17,841 bases of DNA. Source: Paramuribaculum sp. (lineage in GTDB: Bacteria > Bacteroidota > Bacteroidia > Bacteroidales > Muribaculaceae). The notes under the pieces are model-generated. The model had not been told where the DNA came from, made no database searches, and was given only the letters and a program-made list of their open reading frames with translations. Location of the stretch: the NCBI GenBank assembly GCA_029051965.1, contig JAIDJZ010000041.1, positions 1 through 17,841 of the forward strand. Direction: 5' to 3'. A program made the position numbers and the translations under genes. Position 1 is the stretch's first letter. Each line of letters opens with the position of its first letter. This document shows, one piece after another, positions 14,438 through 17,841 of the stretch.

Positions 14438-14466
14438 GCGAATATTCATTCCGGCCTCTTCTCCTT

Positions 14467-15093
14467 ATGTTCTCAAGAAATCAACTTATAGTCCTGCTGG
14501 TGGTTTTGATGGCCATTCCGGCGCAGTGTGTTCTGGCTGCATCGAAATTGCTCGGGCAGCTACCCAGGACGTCGTCTGTTGTTGAGGATTTTTCCGTAGA
14601 CCGCCTGCGGGCTGATCTCGGCCGGATGCCGTTGCATCACATCGAAGGGATCTGGCGTTATACGACAGAGAAAACCGAAATAGCAATCATTAGACCCGTC
14701 TGTCTGGAGGGGTGTGATATCGCTGCCGGTGGGGTCGATGAGGGGTGCTATTACATTGTGCTGACGGGGAGCGCCGATCGGTCACTGCGCCCGGGAACGG
14801 TCATGGGTGTTGTAATTCCGTCGGCAAAAAGCGGTGTCTACGAAGCCCGGATCTATACGCGTAAGGCCGCCTCACTGATGTATGACCCACGCAAATTCAC
14901 TCTGAGGCTTTCCGATGATGATTCGCGATTGGTTTTCGATAAGAAAAAATCGGAGTTTTCTGTCAATCTATGGCATTTCGTGCCCTATCTCTGGCGCTAT
15001 TCTGTGAGGCGTAATGTGTCGGCTCCGGCTGTGTCGGGGTGCATCCGCGTCTATCCTGAGCCTGAACTGCCTCTCGAACCGCGTTATCTTTAG
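14467..15093 (+). CDS. Secreted protein of unknown function (208 residues)
   Basis: I cannot assign a family with confidence. The N-terminus MFSRNQLIVLLVVLMAIPAQ followed by CVLAAS is a signal peptide, probably cleaved after VLA near residue 24. The mature part has IEGIWRYTTEKTEIAI at about 59-74, resembling segments of Bacteroidetes proteins that bind or present small ligands, but this is only an impression. Two Cys lie close together in RPVCLEGCD (about 77-84) and may form a disulfide. The C-terminal half is basic (VRRNVSAPAVSGCIRVYP). It lies 29 nt after the DUF3078 gene and 22 nt before another secreted unknown, so the three probably form one envelope-related transcript. Confidence 0.75.
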   Translation: MFSRNQLIVLLVVLMAIPAQCVLAASKLLGQLPRTSSVVEDFSVDRLRADLGRMPLHHIEGIWRYTTEKTEIAIIRPVCLEGCDIAAGGVDEGCYYIVLTGSADRSLRPGTVMGVVIPSAKSGVYEARIYTRKAASLMYDPRKFTLRLSDDDSRLVFDKKKSEFSVNLWHFVPYLWRYSVRRNVSAPAVSGCIRVYPEPELPLEPRYL

Positions 15094-15115
15094 ATCCATA
15101 TTCTTCCGGAATTAG

Positions 15116-15586
15116 ATGAAACAGTTGCTGTTCATATTGATTGCTTTTCTTGGCGTGATGGCCCACGGTATTGAAAGGACCACTCGCCGGAATCTTAAAG
15201 TGTCGCCCGGTGCGGTGGCGGTTGAGACGGTGGCTGAATATGACACAATAGCGGTTGACCGGGAGGCGGACATCCGTCTGTCGGGTTTTGACAAGCCGCT
15301 GAGGTCGAACTATGAGACGCTTTTTATTACGAATAATCTTGGCGAGAGGTTGTCGGGGGTTGTCATCGAGTTGAACTATCTTGACGGAGAGGGGCGGCAG
15401 CTCCACAAACGGGAGATCTGTGTCGGGTGTGATGTTCCGGATTCCGAGACCCGGCAGATCCGTTTCCGGTCGTGGGACCGTCAGCAATCATTTTATTATA
15501 GGCTATCCGCCAGACCGCGTCGTTCGACTGCAGTTCCGTTCGATCTCAGATGTCGTGTGGTTGCCGTTGTCATTAAAAAGAACTGA
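15116..15586 (+). CDS. Secreted protein of unknown function (156 residues)
   Basis: This is a small exported protein with signal peptide MKQLLFILIAFLGVMAHG, cleaved around residue 18. The mature region reads as one beta-sandwich-like domain: RLSGFDKPLRSNYETLFITN at about 54-73, then LSGVVIELNYLDGEGRQLHK, then SWDRQQSFYYRLSARPRRS. This pattern resembles small Bacteroidetes proteins in which paired strands carry a conserved comment-like 'tnn l...i...i.Y.d..G.qlh' theme, as in FxLYD-type domains, but I cannot name the family. Two Cys, in ICVGCD (about 101-106), may pair. The gene sits between the 208-residue secreted protein and the Crp-like regulator (7-nt gap), so it is almost certainly co-transcribed with the regulator. 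Confidence 0.75.
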   Translation: MKQLLFILIAFLGVMAHGIERTTRRNLKVSPGAVAVETVAEYDTIAVDREADIRLSGFDKPLRSNYETLFITNNLGERLSGVVIELNYLDGEGRQLHKREICVGCDVPDSETRQIRFRSWDRQQSFYYRLSARPRRSTAVPFDLRCRVVAVVIKKN

Positions 15587-15593
15587 AATCATT

Positions 15594-16190
15594 ATGTCAC
15601 ATCCGATCGACGATATAAAGGACGATCTGTCGCCTGATTTTGAAGCCGCTTTCCGCCAGCTTATTGCCGAGAGACTCTATAAGAAGGGTGAGACGATCTC
15701 TTCAATGAATGACATGAGGAGCCACTTGTTCTACATCATGTCCGGTTCGGCTCGTGTCTACTATATTTCCGGGGGAAAGGAGCATACTTATTCATTCGCT
15801 TTTGAGAATGAGTATATCTCGCTGTCCTATCCGCTGCTGAAGGATAGCGACTATGTGACCACTATCGAGTTCCTGGAGCCGACGCTTGTGGCTACAGTGT
15901 CTTTCGAAAAGATTCAGTCGCTGATGCGTCAGTATGATCCGGTTTCGATCGGTTTTGTGCTGAAGGAAATGTTCAAGGGGCTTATGAAGCAGATGTCGAT
16001 TCTTGAGGAGCGCATTCTGGTCCTGCAGACTTATTCGGCCAATGAAAAGTTTGACTGGCTCATCAATCGTTATCCGAAGATTTTCGGGCGTGCGAATCTG
16101 ACGCAGATCGCTTCGTATCTCGGCATGACGAAGGAGACTCTCTATCGCATCCGTTCAGGCAAATACGGAGCTTCTGCTCAGAGAAAGTAG
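15594..16190 (+). CDS. Crp/Fnr-family transcriptional regulator
   Basis: This is a DNA-binding regulator of 198 residues. Start ATG 15594 is chosen because the longer frame from 15381 overlaps the upstream gene and has no homology-like content. Residues 10-120 form the cyclic-nucleotide-binding-type beta roll (LFYIMSGSARVYYISGGKEH). A long helix (about 120-155) serves as the dimer interface. The C-terminal winged helix-turn-helix carries LTQIASYLGMTKETLYRIRSG at about 170-190. The cAMP-binding cassette of Crp (GE...R-S/T-A) is not recognisable and the iron-sulfur cysteines of Fnr are absent, so the ligand is unknown. Being last in a transcript with three envelope proteins, it may respond to an envelope or metabolic state; that is inference. 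A bidirectional terminator follows. Confidence 0.88.
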   Translation: MSHPIDDIKDDLSPDFEAAFRQLIAERLYKKGETISSMNDMRSHLFYIMSGSARVYYISGGKEHTYSFAFENEYISLSYPLLKDSDYVTTIEFLEPTLVATVSFEKIQSLMRQYDPVSIGFVLKEMFKGLMKQMSILEERILVLQTYSANEKFDWLINRYPKIFGRANLTQIASYLGMTKETLYRIRSGKYGASAQRK

Positions 16191-16199
16191 GGTATATCA

Positions 16200-16250
16200 A
16201 AAAGAAGAGCGGAGTGTCAGATTTCAGGTTCTGGCACTCCGCTCGTTTTT
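16200..16250. terminator. Bidirectional intrinsic terminator between the Crp and FKBP genes
   Basis: GAGCGGAGTGTCAGA (16207-16221) pairs with TCTGGCACTCCGCTC (16230-16244) as a 15-bp stem with one G-T pair and an 8-nt loop. TTTTT follows on the plus strand (16246-16250), and TTCTTTTTG follows on the minus strand. It ends the Crp operon and the convergent FKBP-lemA-glyS operon. Confidence 0.88.
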
Positions 16251-16266
16251 ATGGTCTGATTCCGTT

Positions 16267-16830
16267 TCAGGGAATTTCGTAGGCGGGTATGTCCTTGAGG
16301 CCGATGTTGAACCGCAGGGCTGAGTAGGGGGGGATGGTGACGACTCCAGTGGAGGAGGTGTTGCCCATGTAGCCGTAGCCCATTGTGTAGGGGACAATGA
16401 TTTCGCAAGAGTCACCGACATGCATCTGCGTCAGGGCGACCTGCCATCCGACAATCGTTTCGGCAAGCAGGAAGGTTCGTACGCTGTCGCTTGCAACTGT
16501 TGTTGAGTCAAAGCCGTTGCCGTCATACAGGTAGCCTTTGTATTTGACAGTGACCTGACTTGTGATCAGTGGCTGCAGGTTGCCTTCGGTCTTGGAGCGG
16601 TCATTGAAGTAGTGGATCAGCAGGCGCGATTCGGGATACCATGAGGGCTGGACAAGCGAATAGTAGGGAGAGCCGTCGGGGTTGGTTTTTGCTTCCATTT
16701 CGGCGTACCACGCATTGTTGGCTTTGCGCCAGTCTTCATATTCATTCCATTGGTTGTCGGAATCTCCGCATGACTGGATGACGAGACCAGCTCCGAAAAT
16801 CGCGGCAGTGATAAAAAATAATTTCTTCAT
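16267..16830 (-). CDS. FKBP-type peptidyl-prolyl cis-trans isomerase, lipoprotein
   Basis: This is a prolyl isomerase that should assist protein folding in the periplasm. The 187 residues begin MKKLFFITAAIFGAGLVIQSC, a lipoprotein signal with lipidated Cys21. After a linker and small N-terminal region (25-90), the FKBP domain runs 92-181: VTVKYKGYLYDGNGFDST, then IVGWQVALTQMHVGDSCEI with the active-site Trp, then MGYGYMGN and the closing IPPYSALRFNIGLKDI. The Tyr, Trp, Ile-Pro-Pro and Phe residues of the binding pocket are present, so it is probably active. It follows lemA with a 17-nt gap in the glyS-lemA-FKBP transcript. Confidence 0.92.
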   Translation of the reverse strand: MKKLFFITAAIFGAGLVIQSCGDSDNQWNEYEDWRKANNAWYAEMEAKTNPDGSPYYSLVQPSWYPESRLLIHYFNDRSKTEGNLQPLITSQVTVKYKGYLYDGNGFDSTTVASDSVRTFLLAETIVGWQVALTQMHVGDSCEIIVPYTMGYGYMGNTSSTGVVTIPPYSALRFNIGLKDIPAYEIP

Positions 16831-16847
16831 TTTTTCAGAGACTTCGC

Positions 16848-17444
16848 TTAAAATTCAACTTTCGGAGCTTTTGCAGCACCCTCTTCGGCTGAGAACTGCG
16901 GTTTGGTCGCGAATCCGAACATTCCGGCGAAGATTGTTGCCGGAAAGCGTCTGATCGTGGTGTTGTAGGTCCGAACTTCCTCGGTGTAGCGCGAGCGTGC
17001 GGTGGCGATGCGGTTTTCCGTGCCTTCGAGCTGAACCTGAAGGTCTTCGAAGTTTTTGCTTGCTTTGAGGTCGGGGTAGTTTTCTGAAACGGCAAGAAGC
17101 GATTTCAGTGCCGACGAAAGGTCGTTCTGCGCTTTTTGGAATTTTGCGAGGTTTTCCTCATTGAGGTCGTCGACGTTCAGAGTGATCGACGTTGCTTTCG
17201 CACGTGCTTCGGTGACCTTCTCGAAGGTCTCGGACTCGTGGGTCGCATAGCCTTTGACTGTGCTTACGAGGTTGGGGATGAGGTCTGCACGTCGCTGATA
17301 CTGGGTTTCTACTTCTCCCCAGCTCTGATCGACACCCTCTTCGAGTCCGACCATTTTATTATAGGTCGAACATGCGCCCATTCCACATAAAAGCAGTAGG
17401 CCGACGACGATAATGAGCAGTATGGTTGATGTTTTTAATTTCAT
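16848..17444 (-). CDS. lemA: LemA family protein
   Basis: This is a 198-residue LemA-type protein. It has one N-terminal membrane segment (about residues 7-25, STILLIIVVGLLLLCGMG), followed by a periplasmic helical bundle with the family signature: YNKMVGLEEGVDQSWGEVET, then QRRADLIPNLVSTVKGYA (about 50-67), then SENYPDLKASKNF and ENRIATARSRYTEEVRTYN. The sequence GAC at 23-25 is lipobox-like but weak. The biochemical role of LemA proteins is not settled; they often accompany membrane metalloproteases, none of which is visible here. It lies 41 nt after glyS and 17 nt before the FKBP gene. Confidence 0.93.
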   Translation of the reverse strand: MKLKTSTILLIIVVGLLLLCGMGACSTYNKMVGLEEGVDQSWGEVETQYQRRADLIPNLVSTVKGYATHESETFEKVTEARAKATSITLNVDDLNEENLAKFQKAQNDLSSALKSLLAVSENYPDLKASKNFEDLQVQLEGTENRIATARSRYTEEVRTYNTTIRRFPATIFAGMFGFATKPQFSAEEGAAKAPKVEF

Positions 17445-17485
17445 TTACGGGTTATGGAAAGAGATTAGTTTTGGTCTGGTTGTTT

Positions 17486-17841
17486 TCAGGCAAGTTTTCT
17501 CAGCAGGGAGTTGAGGCTTACGCTGTCGTGGATGAGTTTGTGGAGATCGTCGACGCTTACGCGAGTCTGTTCCATCGTGTCGCGATGACGGAGGGTGACT
17601 GTGTTGTCTTCAAGCGTCTGATGGTCAACAGTGATGCAGTAGGGGGTTCCGATCGCATCCTGGCGGCGGTAGCGTTTTCCGATCGAGTCTTTTTCGTCGT
17701 AGTGGGTGGCGAAGTCGAATTTGAGGTCGTTGACGATTTCGCGCGCTTTGTCGGGGAGTCCGTCTTTTTTGACGAGCGGCAATACGGCGCATTTTACTGG
17801 AGCAAGCGCTGCCGGCAGATGGAGCACCACACGGGTGTCGC
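17486..17841 (-). CDS. glyS: Glycyl-tRNA synthetase, C-terminal part (runs off the right edge)
   Basis: This is the 3' part of the single-chain, homodimeric-type glycyl-tRNA synthetase, a class II enzyme charging tRNA-Gly. Only about 118 codons are in the window; the frame continues beyond 17841. What is visible is the anticodon-binding domain: VVLHLPAALAPVKCAVLPL, DEKDSIGKRYRRQDAIGTPY and CITVDHQTLEDNTVTLRHRD, which are diagnostic for this enzyme, ending HDSVSLNSLLRKLA. The class II catalytic motifs are outside. lemA follows after 41 nt without a clear promoter, so read-through is likely. Confidence 0.93.
   Translation of the reverse strand, partial: DTRVVLHLPAALAPVKCAVLPLVKKDGLPDKAREIVNDLKFDFATHYDEKDSIGKRYRRQDAIGTPYCITVDHQTLEDNTVTLRHRDTMEQTRVSVDDLHKLIHDSVSLNSLLRKLA

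Noticed and set aside
13268..14449. 393-codon open frame on the minus strand
   Set aside because: It is a shadow of the DUF3078 gene. Its composition is Arg/Ile-rich, with no signal or motif.
15381..15593. Longer start for the Crp-like regulator
   Set aside because: It overlaps the secreted 156-residue protein out of frame and adds Arg/Gly/Ser-rich sequence unlike the family.
1..17841. CRISPR array, insertion sequence, prophage or integrative element
   Set aside because: No regularly spaced repeats, transposase, integrase or att-like repeats at the tRNA were seen. Gene content is housekeeping and envelope.

Overview
The window looks like a chromosomal piece of a Bacteroidales bacterium of moderately high GC. 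A gut Muribaculaceae-type organism would fit, but I infer that rank only from protein flavour and codon use. The phylum rests on four kinds of evidence: Bacteroidetes-restricted families (DUF3316, DUF3078, PepSY-like lipoproteins, fused GH3/serine hydrolases), Bacteroidetes-type ParC and TrpB, several promoters matching the Bacteroidetes consensus TTTG-N19-TAnnTTTG, and the lack of Shine-Dalgarno sequences. I see no insertion sequence, prophage, CRISPR array or sign of recent transfer.

Layout, left to right. (1) Bases 3-2965 encode a glycoside hydrolase family 3 module and a beta-lactamase-fold serine hydrolase module. They normally form one exported protein but here are split by a frame change at a run of ten A. 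(2) Bases 3054-7737 hold a perfect promoter and a tight operon: topoisomerase IV subunit A, a DUF3316 envelope protein and an S41-family lipoprotein protease. (3) Convergent to that operon is a solitary trpB on the minus strand. Its leader region, 8975-9186, reads as a complete ribosome-mediated tryptophan attenuator: promoter, 28-residue leader peptide with tandem Trp codons, mutually exclusive pairing segments, and a terminator with a U8 tract just before trpB. (4) Bases 9312-11143 hold two minus-strand envelope genes: a PepSY-like lipoprotein and a membrane-anchored aspartic protease with two DTG motifs in one chain. (5) Bases 11246-12874 hold tRNA-Gln(TTG) with its own promoter and terminator, and tyrS with a promoter overlapped by a near-perfect inverted repeat. 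(6) Bases 12926-16250 hold a plus-strand operon: a DUF3078 outer-membrane-type protein, two unknown secreted proteins and a Crp/Fnr-fold regulator. It ends at a bidirectional terminator. (7) Running in from the right edge on the minus strand are glycyl-tRNA synthetase (3' part), lemA and an FKBP-type lipoprotein prolyl isomerase.

The most notable structure is the trp leader: translation of a Trp-rich peptide appears to gate transcription of a lone trpB. Next are the A10 split of the GH3/serine-hydrolase protein, which could be a sequencing artefact, a mutation or productive slippage, and the two-DTG aspartic protease, which looks like an internally duplicated retropepsin.
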